NCBI RefSeq assembly: GCF_900070365.1
Contig: NZ_LN850107.1
Span: 3,472,001 to 3,536,000 of the forward strand
Direction of reading: 5' to 3'
Length of the DNA: 64,000 bases
From: Alloactinosynnema sp. L-07
GTDB taxonomy: Bacteria > Actinomycetota > Actinomycetes > Mycobacteriales > Pseudonocardiaceae
Shown here: positions 43,361 through 52,961 of the stretch, piece by piece
How the letters are laid out: the number at the start of each line of letters is the position of its first letter
How positions within the stretch are numbered: the first letter of the stretch is position 1
Made by a program: the position numbers and the translations under genes
The notes under the pieces: generated by a model
Told to the model about the DNA's origin: nothing
Database searches by the model: none
The model's input: the letters and a program-made list of their open reading frames with translations, nothing else

Positions 43361-45862
43361 ATGACGCTGACCTCGCGGCTGCCCGCCACCCCGGAACCCG
43401 ACGACCTCTTCGACGCCTTCGCCACCTGGGCGGGCGAACAGGGCCTGTCGCTGTATCCGGCGCAGGAAGAGGCCCTGATGGAGATCGTCTCCGGGGCCAA
43501 CGTCATCCTCAACACCCCCACCGGCTCCGGCAAGAGCCTGGTCGCGGCGGGCGCGCACTTCACCGCGCTGGCCCAAGGCGTGCGCAGCTTCTACACCGCG
43601 CCGATCAAGGCGCTGGTGTCGGAGAAGTTCTTCGCGCTGTGTGAGACGTTCGGCGCGGAGAACGTCGGCATGATGACCGGCGATTCCAGCGTCAACGGCA
43701 GCGCGCCGATCATCTGCTGCACCGCGGAGATCCTGGCCAACATCGCCCTGCGCGACGGCGCCGACGCCGATGTCGGCCAGGTCGTCATGGACGAGTTCCA
43801 CTTCTACGCCGAGCCCGACCGCGGCTGGGCGTGGCAGATCCCGCTGCTGGAGTTGCCCAAGGTCCAGTTCGTGCTGATGTCGGCGACCCTGGGCGACGTC
43901 AAGCGGTTCGAGGAGGACCTGAGCCGGCGCACCGGCAGGCCCACGGCGGTCGTGACGTCGGCTGAGCGCCCGGTGCCACTGTTCTACTCCTTCGGCATGA
44001 CCCCGCTGACCGAGGCGCTGGAGGAACTGCTCAGCACCAACCAGTCCCCCGTCTACGTCGTGCACTTCACCCAGGCCGCCGCCCTGGAACGCGCGCAGGC
44101 GCTGATGAGCATCAACGTGTGCACGCGCGAGGAGAAGGAGAAGATCGCCGCGCTGATCGGGAACTTCCGGTTCTCCTCCGGATTCGGCAAGACGCTGTCG
44201 CGGCTGGTCCGGCACGGCATCGGCGTGCACCACGCCGGGATGCTGCCCAAGTACCGGCGCCTGGTCGAGCGGCTGGCGCAGGCCGGGCTGATGAAGATCG
44301 TCTGCGGCACCGACACCCTCGGCGTGGGCATCAACGTCCCGATCCGCACCGTCGTGTTCACCGCACTGTCCAAATACGACGGTGTGAAGACGCGCATCCT
44401 CAAGGCCCGCGAGTTCCACCAGATCGCCGGGCGCGCGGGCCGGGCGGGCTACGACACGCTCGGCACGGTGCTGGTGCAGGCCCCCGAGCACGTCATCGAC
44501 AACGAGAAGTCGCTGGCCAAGCTGGGCGACGACCCGAAGAAGCGGCGCAAGTTCGTCCGCAAGAAGCCGCCGGAGGGCATGGTCTCGTGGGGCGAGCCGA
44601 CCTTCGAGCGTCTCGTGGCCGCCGAGCCGGAACCGCTGACGTCGAGCTTCCACGTCAGCCACTCGATGCTGCTCAACGTCATCGGCCGCCCAGGCGACGC
44701 GTTCACCGCGATGCGCAAGCTGCTGACCGACAACCATGAGGACCGCCCGGCCCAGCGCCGCCACATCCGCCGCGCCATCGCCATCTACCGGGCGCTACTG
44801 GCCGCCGGTGTCGTGGAGAAGCTGGACGAGCCCGACGAGCAGGGCCGCAACGTCCGGCTGACCATGGACCTGCAGCTGAACTTCGCCCTCAACCAGCCGC
44901 TGTCCCCGTTCGCCCTGGCCGCCATCGAACTGCTCGACCGCGAGTCCCCGAGCTACGCGCTCGACGTGCTGTCCGTTGTGGAGTCCACTTTGGACGACCC
45001 GCGGCAGGTGCTTTCGGCCCAGCAGCACAAGGCGCGCGGCGAGGCGGTCGCGGCGATGAAGTCCGAGGGCATCGAGTACGACCAGCGGATGGAACTGCTG
45101 GAGAACGTCACCCACCCCAAGCCGTTGGCGGAGCTGCTCAACGCGGCGTTCGAGACCTACCGGCGCGGCCACCCCTGGGTCGGCGACCACCAGCTCTCCC
45201 CCAAGGGCGTCGTGCGCGACATGTACGAGCGCGCGATGACGTTCACCGAGTACGTCGCCTTCTACGCGCTGGCCCGCTCCGAGGGGCTGGTCCTGCGCTA
45301 CCTGGCCGACGCCTACCGCGCGGTCCGCCAGACGGTTCCCGACGAAGCCAAGACCGAGGAGCTGACCGACCTCATCGAGTGGCTCGGCGAGCTGGTCCGC
45401 CAGGTCGACTCCAGCCTGCTCGACGAGTGGGAGAAGCTCACCAACCCCGAGACCGGCGAGCTGGAGGAACCGGTCGACGAGGCCCCGCCCGCGGTCACCA
45501 AGAACGTGCGCGCCTTCCGCGTGCTCGTCCGCAACGCGCTGTTCCACCGCGTGCAACTGGCCGCCCGCCGCGCCTACCACGACCTTGGCGACCTCGACGG
45601 CGACAACGGCTGGGACGCGGGCGCTTGGGAAGACGCCCTGGAGCCGTATTTCGAGGCGCACAGCCAGATCGGCATCGGCCCCAACGCCCGCGGCCCGGCA
45701 CTGCTGATCATCGAGACGGAACCGGAACGCTGGCTGGTGCGCCAGATCTTCGACGACCCAGCGGGTGACCACGACTGGGGCTTCACCGCGGAAATCGACC
45801 TGGCGGCGTCGGACGAGGCAGGCACGGCGGTCCTCTACATCACCGAGGTCGGCGAACTCTGA
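43361..45862 (+). CDS. DEAD/DEAH-box (Ski2-like) helicase with DUF3516
   Basis: 833 aa, ATG 43361. Helicase motifs: NTPTGSGKS (I), YTAPIKALVSEK (Ia), a DEFH-type motif II (VVMDEFHFYAEPDRGW), SATLGD (III), VHHAGMLPKYRRLVE, TDTLGVGINVPIRTVV and QIAGRAGRAGYDT. The C-terminal ~450 residues match the DUF3516 extension found in actinobacterial helicases. Probably RNA- or DNA-remodelling; exact role unknown. Its stop region is duplicated (45853 on). Confidence 0.92.
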   Translation: MTLTSRLPATPEPDDLFDAFATWAGEQGLSLYPAQEEALMEIVSGANVILNTPTGSGKSLVAAGAHFTALAQGVRSFYTAPIKALVSEKFFALCETFGAENVGMMTGDSSVNGSAPIICCTAEILANIALRDGADADVGQVVMDEFHFYAEPDRGWAWQIPLLELPKVQFVLMSATLGDVKRFEEDLSRRTGRPTAVVTSAERPVPLFYSFGMTPLTEALEELLSTNQSPVYVVHFTQAAALERAQALMSINVCTREEKEKIAALIGNFRFSSGFGKTLSRLVRHGIGVHHAGMLPKYRRLVERLAQAGLMKIVCGTDTLGVGINVPIRTVVFTALSKYDGVKTRILKAREFHQIAGRAGRAGYDTLGTVLVQAPEHVIDNEKSLAKLGDDPKKRRKFVRKKPPEGMVSWGEPTFERLVAAEPEPLTSSFHVSHSMLLNVIGRPGDAFTAMRKLLTDNHEDRPAQRRHIRRAIAIYRALLAAGVVEKLDEPDEQGRNVRLTMDLQLNFALNQPLSPFALAAIELLDRESPSYALDVLSVVESTLDDPRQVLSAQQHKARGEAVAAMKSEGIEYDQRMELLENVTHPKPLAELLNAAFETYRRGHPWVGDHQLSPKGVVRDMYERAMTFTEYVAFYALARSEGLVLRYLADAYRAVRQTVPDEAKTEELTDLIEWLGELVRQVDSSLLDEWEKLTNPETGELEEPVDEAPPAVTKNVRAFRVLVRNALFHRVQLAARRAYHDLGDLDGDNGWDAGAWEDALEPYFEAHSQIGIGPNARGPALLIIETEPERWLVRQIFDDPAGDHDWGFTAEIDLAASDEAGTAVLYITEVGEL

Positions 45863-46015
45863 GAGGCGGGGCGCGGGGCTGACGGCAAGGATGCGGCGAT
45901 GCTCGAACCCTGCTTGATCAACAACGACAGCGTCGAACTCTGAGAGGCGGGCACGGGTGGCTGGCGGCAGGGTGCGGCGATTACTGGTCCGCTTGATCAA
46001 CGACGACAACGTCGA
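45853..46015 (+). repeat. Tandem duplication of the helicase/PLD-like gene junction, with a 14-aa mini-ORF
   Basis: CGAACTCTGAGAGGCGGG occurs at 45853 and again at 45934 (81-bp period). After each, GG(C)(A/G)AGG.TGCGGCGAT and CTTGATCAAC.ACGAC follow. Copy 2 is the true start of the downstream gene. Copy 1 is a diverged version carrying ATG 45899-TGA 45943 (MLEPCLINNDSVEL). It reads like the downstream N-terminus (LINDDNVDL) and ends on the upstream gene's terminal codons. Confidence 0.88.
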
Positions 46016-46730
46016 TCTCTACATCCTGGCCACGGTGGCCATCCTGTTCACCATCCTCGGCGCCGCCGGGATCTCCGACGTCAAGACGCTGTCGTCGGTG
46101 GTCCTCGGCCTGCTGGCGTGGCTGGCGCTGTCGCAGATCAAGTCCCGGCGCCAACTCGACCAGCTCTCGGGAGCCCAGCGGCCCAACCCGTCGGCCCTGC
46201 TCCAGCCCGAGTTCCCACCCGACCTGATCGCCCGCCGCGCGGCGTCGTTCGACATCCTGCTCATCGGGCTCACCATGACCAGAACCGTGCAGGGCATGCG
46301 CAGCGACTTCCCGGCCATCCTCACCGCGGGCGGCCGGATCCGAGTGCTGGTGCTCGACCCCGACGACGACGCGCTCATGGCGACCGCCGACCGCCGCATG
46401 GCCCACAGCCTGGGCGCCGGGCGGGTCCGACAGCGCATCCTCACCACGCTGGACGACATGACGGCCCTGCGTGCCCGGATGGAGGGGCGGCTGGAGGTCC
46501 GGGTGCTGTCGATCATCCCCTCGGCCGGGTTCAACTGCCTGGACGTGACCAGCCCACGCGGGTTCGTCTGCGTGCAGCACTACGAGTTCCAGCCGACCGC
46601 CGACGCGGGCCCGATCATCACGCTCGAACCCAAGGACGGCCGCTGGTTCCAGCATTATGTCGCCGAGGCCGAGCGCATGTGGGAGGCCGCGAAGCCGTGG
46701 TCTCAGCTCGACCAGCCCGTGGCCCGCTAG
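45957..46730 (+). CDS. Membrane-anchored protein of unknown function (PLD/DUF5919-like region)
   Basis: 257 aa, GTG 45957. Two N-terminal hydrophobic segments (YILATVAILFTILGAAGISDV, SSVVLGLLAWLALSQI) anchor a cytoplasmic domain with FDILLIGLTMTRTVQGMRSDFPAILTAGGRIRVLVLDPDDDALMA. This recalls phospholipase-D-like/DUF5919 folds seen in actinomycete regulators. No clear HKD motif is visible, so catalysis is doubtful. It follows the helicase across the duplicated junction. Confidence 0.7.
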   Translation: MAGGRVRRLLVRLINDDNVDLYILATVAILFTILGAAGISDVKTLSSVVLGLLAWLALSQIKSRRQLDQLSGAQRPNPSALLQPEFPPDLIARRAASFDILLIGLTMTRTVQGMRSDFPAILTAGGRIRVLVLDPDDDALMATADRRMAHSLGAGRVRQRILTTLDDMTALRARMEGRLEVRVLSIIPSAGFNCLDVTSPRGFVCVQHYEFQPTADAGPIITLEPKDGRWFQHYVAEAERMWEAAKPWSQLDQPVAR

Positions 46731-46782
46731 TACCTGCCGTCGCACCGTTCGACTTGGCATGCCCCATCGCGGCACGCTGAGC

Positions 46783-46820
46783 GATTGTCCGACAATCCCC
46801 TCATTGAACAATCCTCTTGT
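46783..46820. promoter_or_regulatory. AT-rich palindromes upstream of the Nudix-NYN gene
   Basis: In the 215-bp gap 46731-46945. GATTGTC-C-GACAATC (46783-46797) is a perfect inverted repeat. AACAA-TCCTC-TTGTT follows at about 46806-46820. The block is markedly AT-rich for this genome and probably contains the promoter and an operator for the gene at 46946. Confidence 0.45.
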
Positions 46821-46945
46821 TGAACGATTTTCGAACTCCCTGACGCTGACCTACACGAACCGAACACCGCGGGTTGCCCGCTCCCCCTCGGATCCCCGGC
46901 CAGGTACCGTCCACTGCCAGAACCCTCGTCGACCCCCGGAGATCC

Positions 46946-47779
46946 ATGCCACGCGGAGACGGTGACCGAGTCGTGCGCTGCGCACGCGGGCACCTGCACT
47001 GGGGCCGCTTCGGAGCGGCCGGGTTGCTGGCCGTGCACGGCGAGCACGTACTCCTGCAGCACCGCGCCTGGTGGACGCCCGGCGGCAACACGTGGGCGCT
47101 GTTCGGCGGCGCCCGCGACAGCCATGAGGACACGATCACCGGCGCACTGCGCGAGACCAGCGAGGAGAGCACCCTCGACACCGGCCTCGTGCGCCCGTTC
47201 GGCGTCGTCCGGGACGACCACGGCAAGTGGGCCTACGACACCGTGTTCGGCTCGATCGACACAATGCCCACCGTCCGCGCGGCGTCGCGCGAGACCCGTG
47301 ACGCCGCCTGGATCCACGTCGACGAGGTTGCCTCGCTCGCGCTCTACGAGCCGTTCGCGAAGGCGTGGCCGATCCTGCGCACGGGCCTGCGCCACCCGGT
47401 GCTGATCATCGATGCCGCCAACGTGGTGGGCGCCCGCGCCGACGGCTGGTGGAAGGACCGAGCGGGCGCCGCGACCCGGTTGCGCGATGAGGTCGCCGCC
47501 CTGGCGGCCGCGGGCCTGCCAGGCATCTCCCCGTTCGACACCGCCTACCCGGAAACCCTGTTGATCGTGGAGGGCGCGGCCCGCGGTATCGATTCGGTCG
47601 ACGCGGTGACTGTGGTCGATGCCCCGGGCAGCGGCGACGACACGATCGTCGAGATGGTGCGCGGCAGGCTCGACGTGCCCTGTCTGGTCATCACCGCCGA
47701 CCGCGAACTGCGCCGCCGCTGCGAGAAGGCGGGCGCCCAGGTTCGGGGCCCGAAATGGCTGCTCGACCTGCTCGCCTGA
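46946..47779 (+). CDS. Nudix hydrolase fused to a NYN/PIN-like (YacP-type) domain
   Basis: 277 aa from ATG 46946 with CGGAG 5 nt upstream. The N-terminal half carries a complete Nudix box (GARDSHEDTITGALRETSEES). The C-terminal half opens VLIIDAANVVGARADGWWKDR, then LLIVEGAARG, VTVVDAPGSGDDTIVEMV and CLVITADRELRRRCEKAG, the acidic-residue order of a NYN/PIN-like ribonuclease domain. A nucleotide-cleaning enzyme fused to a putative RNase is unusual but recurs in actinomycetes, as far as I recall. The C-terminal domain has a decayed copy downstream. Confidence 0.87.
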   Translation: MPRGDGDRVVRCARGHLHWGRFGAAGLLAVHGEHVLLQHRAWWTPGGNTWALFGGARDSHEDTITGALRETSEESTLDTGLVRPFGVVRDDHGKWAYDTVFGSIDTMPTVRAASRETRDAAWIHVDEVASLALYEPFAKAWPILRTGLRHPVLIIDAANVVGARADGWWKDRAGAATRLRDEVAALAAAGLPGISPFDTAYPETLLIVEGAARGIDSVDAVTVVDAPGSGDDTIVEMVRGRLDVPCLVITADRELRRRCEKAGAQVRGPKWLLDLLA

Positions 47780-47854
47780 GCCGGCTGACGAGCGACGTGA
47801 CTGGTCCGCCGGTATTTGTTGGTTCAGTCCACTAGGAACTCCTGGAACTCTGGA

Positions 47855-48120
47855 ATCGGTCGAAGATGGCCACCGTCGGGACCTGGCGTTCCCCGAGGCC
47901 CTGATCGTGGTCGAGGCGCTGCCCACGGCATCGACTCGATCCCGGGCGTCACGGTCGTCGACGCCCCGGGCGGCGGCGACACGATCGTCCAGATGGCCAA
48001 GACACGGCTCGACGTCCCCTGCCCAGTCGTCACCGCCAACCGCCAACTACGCCAACGCTGAGAGAAAGCGGGCGCGCAGGTCACCGGCCCGAAGTGGCTG
48101 CTGAACCAACTCGCCTGGCG
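47855..48120 (+). pseudogene. Decayed second copy of the NYN domain C-terminus
   Basis: It corresponds to about 47549-47779 of the preceding gene. A one-base deletion shifts the frame just after ALIVVEA. The remainder reads HGIDSIPGVTVVDAPGGGD, TIVQMAKTRLDVPCPVVTAN and RQLRQR, then TGA where the intact gene has TGC (Cys), then EKAGAQVTGPKWLLNQLA. No start exists. It is the longest of the 3'-end duplications in this window. Confidence 0.88.
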
Positions 48121-48124
48121 CTGC

Positions 48125-48529
48125 TCAGCCGACCGGCGCGTCCAAGTCGACGGTGATCGTGATCCCCGAGGTCGAGGTCGCGGTGAGGCTCGTGCCGGTC
48201 ACGGTCAGCCCGTCGAACGGGTTGCACTCCGACAGGTAGCAGACCCAGACAAGTTCGCGGTCCGCGTCCAGCCGGGCGAAGAACCCTTCGGAGCCGTGGG
48301 ATCCCTCCCCCGCGCACACGAACCCCGCCGGCGCCGGAACCGTGCGAGTGACATCAATCGACGTCACCCAGTCCGGGTCCTCGGCCAGCACCTGCGCCAA
48401 GTCCAGTTCCTCGACGACCGCCAGCGACGTGCCCTCCACGTCGACCGCGTAGGACCGACCGTCGGCGAAGAAGACGCCGTCCTCGATCGGGAGCCGACCG
48501 GCTCGCCACAGGGTTTGGATCTCGGTCAT
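48125..48529 (-). CDS. Candidate immunity protein for the ESX-linked RHS toxin
   Basis: 134 aa, ATG 48529 overlapping the toxin stop (ATGA). Soluble, acidic, beta-rich (GVFFADGRSYAVDVEGTSLAVVEELDLAQVL...). Two Cys, no signal peptide or known motif. Tight coupling behind the toxin's variable tip is the usual place for the antidote. Function is inferred from location. Confidence 0.7.
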   Translation of the reverse strand: MTEIQTLWRAGRLPIEDGVFFADGRSYAVDVEGTSLAVVEELDLAQVLAEDPDWVTSIDVTRTVPAPAGFVCAGEGSHGSEGFFARLDADRELVWVCYLSECNPFDGLTVTGTSLTATSTSGITITVDLDAPVG

Positions 48530-51500
48530 CGCCTTCTCCGTCGTCGGCCGCCGCCACAGCCAGGGGGCGTGGCGGTGGGCCGTTCACTCAAGCCCGTGTT
48601 GGGCACCGGTTCGCCGTTGAGCCGGTTGCGTGGGTCGCGGAATCGTTCCTGGAACTTCTCCGCCCAGGTCTTGCCGGTGGACGAATCCGGGTGCGGCGCG
48701 TTCGGGTCGACGCGCTGCACACAGACCGGGACGCCCGCCTCGCGAGCCGCGTCGAGGCGACGGTTGTCGTAGCTGACCAGTTGGCCGTCGACCTCCATCA
48801 CATGGACCGGCGACCGGTCCCATTCCCACTGGCCGTTGCGCATCGCGTCGGCGTAGTCGTTCTCGGTGACGGTGCGCTGGGAGAAGTTGATGTCGTTGGG
48901 GTCGAGGAACTCGATATCGCCGGACTCGGTCAGGCCGAGCGCGTCGGTCCAGCCGGTCGGGTTGTGCACATACCCGTGCGGCGACGGGCCGCCGAGCAGG
49001 CCAAGCGGGTCGGGGCTGGTGTAGCGGGCGGCGACCGGGTCGTAGTAGCGCAGGTAGTTGTAGTGCAGGCCGGTCTCGGCGTCGAAGTACTGGCCGGGGA
49101 ACCGCAGCGGCGTGTCCGCCCGCTGGGTCAGCGCGCCGAGCGCCTGGCCCCACAGCGTCGACTCCTGCCGCCACGCGGGGTCGCCCTGGTCGTCCAGCAG
49201 TTCGCTCGGGGTGCCGACGATGTCGGTCACGATCGCATAGAACCGCTGGTCGACCCAGTCCTGCCCGGACGGCACGCGCTCGGTCTGGGTGAGCGGCCGG
49301 AAGCTCGCGGGGTCGAACTCCCAGGTGGTCGTCCGGCCCGCCGAGTGGGTCTGCTCGACCATGACCGAGCCGTCCCACGCGAAGTCGACGCGCTCGGCCA
49401 CCGACCCGTCCGGCGCCAGGCGCAGCTTCGCGATCCGGCGGCCCAACGGGTCGTAGCGGTAGGACCAGCGTGACCCGTCCGGGGTGATCACCGCGATCAG
49501 CCTGTCGTCGGCGTCCCACTGGTAGCGCCAGGTGTCGGGCTTGCGCGACAGGCGCTTGCGCTGACGCAACACCACGCGGCCCTGCGCGTCGTGCTCGTAG
49601 CGGGCATCGCCCGCAGTGCGCACCAGCGTGCCGCCGTACTCGGTGTCCGGCGCGGCGACGTTGCCCCCGGCGTCGTAGGCGTACTGCTCGCGCCAGCCCG
49701 CGCCCTCGACGCCGGTCACCCGGCCCATCGGGTCGAGTTGGTAGCGGCGCGAACGGCCGAGTTGGTCGTCCACGGCGGTGAGGTGGTCATCGGGCTGGTA
49801 GTGATAGCCGCGCCGCCGCGGGTCCCGGCCCTCGGCCCGCGTCGACTGCGAGACCAGCCGGTGGTTGGCGTCCCATGCCTGGTCGAGCACCGCGCCGTTG
49901 CCCAGGGACCGGCTGATCTCGTGACCGGCCTGGTCGTAGTCGAACGACATCGACCGCTCGCCGACGGTCAGGCGCACCGGCCGTGATCCCTCGTCGTAGC
50001 CCCACGTGCTCTCCGCGCCGGTCGGCGTCCGCCTACGCACCCGGCGGCCGAGCGGGTCGTAGCCGGAGTTGACCGTCCGGCCGTTGACCGACTCGGCGAG
50101 CACCCGGCCGAGCGGGTCGCGGGTGTAGACCAGGTCGGCGTCGGCGTTGCGCGCCCGGCGCACCCGGCCCACCAGGTCGTACTCGATCGTGGTGACCTGC
50201 TCGCCGGACCGCCGCTCGACGATCTTGCCGAGCGCGTCGCGCGCGAACGTGGTGGCCTGCCCAGCGCCGTTGACCCGGCCGACCAGCCTGCCCGCGGCGT
50301 CGTGCTGGTAGGTCAGTACGCGGCCGTTGAAGTCGGTCTCCCGCACCAGGTTCCCGGCCGCGTCGTACTCGTAGCGCCACACCAGGCCCTGCGCGTTGGT
50401 GACCGAGGTCAGCCGCAGCGTCGGGTCGTAGCCGAAGGCCAGCCGGGTGCCGTCGGGCCGGACCTCGGCGGCGGGCAGGTTGAAGTGGGTGGTCTGGGTG
50501 CGGGTGACCCGGCCCATCGGGTCGACGTGCTCGAAGGCGTTGCCCTCGGCGTCGTAGCGCCAGCGCTCGGTGGCGCCGTCGGGCCGGGTGCGGGCGAGCA
50601 TCCTGCCCTCAACCGTCCACGAGTACTGGACGCGGCCGCCGAGCGGGTCGGTGATCACCGCGGCACGGCCGAAGGCGTCGCGGGTGTAGCGGGTGGTGGC
50701 GCCGGTCGGGTCGGTGACCGCGAGCGGGATGCCCGCCGCGTTGGTCTCGATCCGCCGGACACCGCCTAGGGCGTCGGTCACCGCGACCCGGTGTCCACGT
50801 TCGTCGTGCTCGTAGCGGTTGACCGCGCCCGTCGGGTCGGTCTCGGCGACGAGGTTGCCCCGCTCGTCGAACTCCTGGCGCCACACCGCACCGTCCGGGC
50901 CGACGAACGCGACGACCTGGCCGTACGTGTCGTACTCGGCGAGCGCCTGCACACCGTCGGGGCGGGTGGTGGCGACGAGGTTGCCCGCGTCGTCGTAGGT
51001 GAACTTCGTCGTGTTGCCGAGCGCGTCGGTGCGCGCGACAAGCCGGTCGGCGTCGTCCCACTGCTGGGTGACGGTGTGCCCCAACGCGTCGGTCTCGGCG
51101 ATGACCTTGCGGTTCTCGCCGAACCGGTACGTCGTGGCGTTGCCGAGCGCGTCGGTGAACCTGGTGGTGTCGTCGCCGTAGATGAAGGTGCCGTTGAGGA
51201 ACCCGCCGGAGCCCTCATTGGCCACACAGCGGCCTTGGGCGTCGTAGAGGTAGCGGTACCACTCGCCGTTTCGGTCGGTCCACTGCGTGATCCGGCCCGC
51301 GTGGTCGTAGTCGAACCGCAACGGCCGGTCGGAGGAGTTGACGACCTCGGTCAATCGGCCGTTGTCGTCGTGCCGGTAGCGAATGACCGGGACGTGGCCG
51401 CCGTCGACCCGCATGCGCAGCTCGGTGATCCGGCCGCGCTCGCTGAGCGCGTCGAGGTGGTAGCCGCCGCTGTGGCGAACTCCGGTGAGGTTGCCCGCGA

Positions 51501-52920
51501 CGTCGCGGGCGAAGTCGATCCGGTTGGCGTTGCGGTCGACGATCGCGGCGAGGTGGCTGACCTTGTCGGCCGCCGGGAAGTGCAGCGACTGTCCCGTGCC
51601 CCGGGGCTCGATGACGAAGCCGTTCTCCGTGCGGGACAACGGCCAGCGCGGACCGACCTCGGGCAGCACCGAGCCTTCGGCGGGTAGCCGCGGATAGACC
51701 AGGACCATCCCGTCCTCGGCCAGGAACACCACGCCGCGTGGGTCGAACTCCAGCCGCTGGTCCACTGTGGACGCCCACGACGAGCCGAACGACCGGCCCG
51801 CGCGGTAGGACGAGACATGGGTCCGGCGCAGAACCAGCGGGAGGACCCCAGGCAGGTCGACGTCGATGTTCGCGAGGACCATGTCACCGCTTACGACGTC
51901 GATCGGGTCGTTCTCGCAGACCCGGTCGGTCTCGGGGGTCTTGGTGTCGTTGGGGTCGGTGGGCCGGTTCGGGCTGTCGGTCGAGTTCGGCGACGTCCCG
52001 TTCGGCGCGGTCGAGCCCGACGGATTCGTTGTGCCGGAAGGGTTTGTGCCATCGGGCGACGTGCTCGACGGGCTGGTCGGCGCGTCGGGGTCGCGGACGG
52101 TGGGGGTGTCGGCCTTGGGGGTGTTCGGGGTGCTCGACGGGCTGGTGCCTGGGCCGCCGTCGGTGCGGCGGCCGAGCTTGCCCAGCTTCTCCATGATCTC
52201 GCCGAGCTTGTCGATCACCTTGCGGATGCGCGGGGTGACGTTGCCGATGGTCTTGACCAGCTTGCGGACCAGGTCGGCGATGCGGTTGGTGACCTTGGCG
52301 ATGGTCGAGGTGGCCTGGGCGACGATCAGCGGCGTGGCCAGACCCAGGGTGGCCACCGCCTCCAGCGCCCACGTGATCAGCTTGCCGACGACCTCGGCGA
52401 CGAGGTCGCGGATCAGCTCACGGACCGCGGCGACGACCTCACCCATGATCATGACGCCCGCGCCGATGCCGTCGGCCAGCGCGCCCGCGCCGGAGATGGC
52501 GTCGGCGGTCTCGGCGGCGTTGCCGCGGTAGGCGTCGGCGGCCGGGCCCTGCCAGCCGGGGGTGCCGGTGGTGGCCTCCGTGCCGAGGTCACCGGCGACC
52601 TTGCCGACCTCGGCGGCGATGTTGGCCCAGGTCTCGCTGAAGGAGCGGATGACCGGCGGGTCGCCCGCGAACCAGTCCAGCGCCTCCTTGAGCGGCTCGA
52701 CGTGCTCGATCAGCCACGACACGCCGTAGGAGGCTACGGTGCCGATCGGGTCGATGACCATGGAGAGCACTTCCAGGCCGACCCCGACCGCGCCGAGTCC
52801 GGCCTCGACCCAGTCGCCGTTGCTGACGCCGTCGGCCAGACCTTGCGCTGACTCGGCGATCCCGATGCCGGTGAACGCCGTCGTGTCGCTCTTGGGGGCG
52901 GCGATGAGCGGATTGGTCAT
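48526..52920 (-). CDS. RHS polymorphic toxin with ESX-type N-terminus and ParB-like C-terminal domain
   Basis: 1464 aa, ATG 52920. The N-terminal ~230 residues are helical with a WxG-type motif (PGWQGPAADAYRGNAAETADA), as in type VII secretion substrates. A Pro/Ser/Thr/Asn linker follows (~260-345). YD/RHS repeats and core run to YDPVAARYTSPDPLGLLGG (~1296). The ~130-aa tip contains FLDPNDINFSQRTV...VHVMEVDGQLVSYDNRRLDAAREAGV, which resembles a ParB/Srx-fold toxin domain (Tox-ParBL type, from memory). There is no HINT domain, unlike the 4876 toxin. The C-terminus ends GGGRRRRRR. Confidence 0.88.
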   Translation of the reverse strand: MTNPLIAAPKSDTTAFTGIGIAESAQGLADGVSNGDWVEAGLGAVGVGLEVLSMVIDPIGTVASYGVSWLIEHVEPLKEALDWFAGDPPVIRSFSETWANIAAEVGKVAGDLGTEATTGTPGWQGPAADAYRGNAAETADAISGAGALADGIGAGVMIMGEVVAAVRELIRDLVAEVVGKLITWALEAVATLGLATPLIVAQATSTIAKVTNRIADLVRKLVKTIGNVTPRIRKVIDKLGEIMEKLGKLGRRTDGGPGTSPSSTPNTPKADTPTVRDPDAPTSPSSTSPDGTNPSGTTNPSGSTAPNGTSPNSTDSPNRPTDPNDTKTPETDRVCENDPIDVVSGDMVLANIDVDLPGVLPLVLRRTHVSSYRAGRSFGSSWASTVDQRLEFDPRGVVFLAEDGMVLVYPRLPAEGSVLPEVGPRWPLSRTENGFVIEPRGTGQSLHFPAADKVSHLAAIVDRNANRIDFARDVAGNLTGVRHSGGYHLDALSERGRITELRMRVDGGHVPVIRYRHDDNGRLTEVVNSSDRPLRFDYDHAGRITQWTDRNGEWYRYLYDAQGRCVANEGSGGFLNGTFIYGDDTTRFTDALGNATTYRFGENRKVIAETDALGHTVTQQWDDADRLVARTDALGNTTKFTYDDAGNLVATTRPDGVQALAEYDTYGQVVAFVGPDGAVWRQEFDERGNLVAETDPTGAVNRYEHDERGHRVAVTDALGGVRRIETNAAGIPLAVTDPTGATTRYTRDAFGRAAVITDPLGGRVQYSWTVEGRMLARTRPDGATERWRYDAEGNAFEHVDPMGRVTRTQTTHFNLPAAEVRPDGTRLAFGYDPTLRLTSVTNAQGLVWRYEYDAAGNLVRETDFNGRVLTYQHDAAGRLVGRVNGAGQATTFARDALGKIVERRSGEQVTTIEYDLVGRVRRARNADADLVYTRDPLGRVLAESVNGRTVNSGYDPLGRRVRRRTPTGAESTWGYDEGSRPVRLTVGERSMSFDYDQAGHEISRSLGNGAVLDQAWDANHRLVSQSTRAEGRDPRRRGYHYQPDDHLTAVDDQLGRSRRYQLDPMGRVTGVEGAGWREQYAYDAGGNVAAPDTEYGGTLVRTAGDARYEHDAQGRVVLRQRKRLSRKPDTWRYQWDADDRLIAVITPDGSRWSYRYDPLGRRIAKLRLAPDGSVAERVDFAWDGSVMVEQTHSAGRTTTWEFDPASFRPLTQTERVPSGQDWVDQRFYAIVTDIVGTPSELLDDQGDPAWRQESTLWGQALGALTQRADTPLRFPGQYFDAETGLHYNYLRYYDPVAARYTSPDPLGLLGGPSPHGYVHNPTGWTDALGLTESGDIEFLDPNDINFSQRTVTENDYADAMRNGQWEWDRSPVHVMEVDGQLVSYDNRRLDAAREAGVPVCVQRVDPNAPHPDSSTGKTWAEKFQERFRDPRNRLNGEPVPNTGLSERPTATPPGCGGGRRRRRR

Positions 52921-52961
52921 CGCGCCACAACCCGAGAGCCGGCCATGCGCAGACTGGTCAT
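52917..52961 (-). repeat. 14-aa mini-ORF formed by duplication at the espC-like/RHS junction
   Basis: TGGTCATCGCGCCA occurs twice on the plus strand (around 52914 and 52955). On the minus strand this gives ATG 52961 to TGA 52917 (MTSLRMAGSRVVAR). Its start overlaps the upstream stop and resembles the RHS N-terminus (MTNPLIA); its end (VAR stop) resembles the upstream C-terminus (MAR stop). ATGA overlaps are kept at both ends. Confidence 0.72.
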
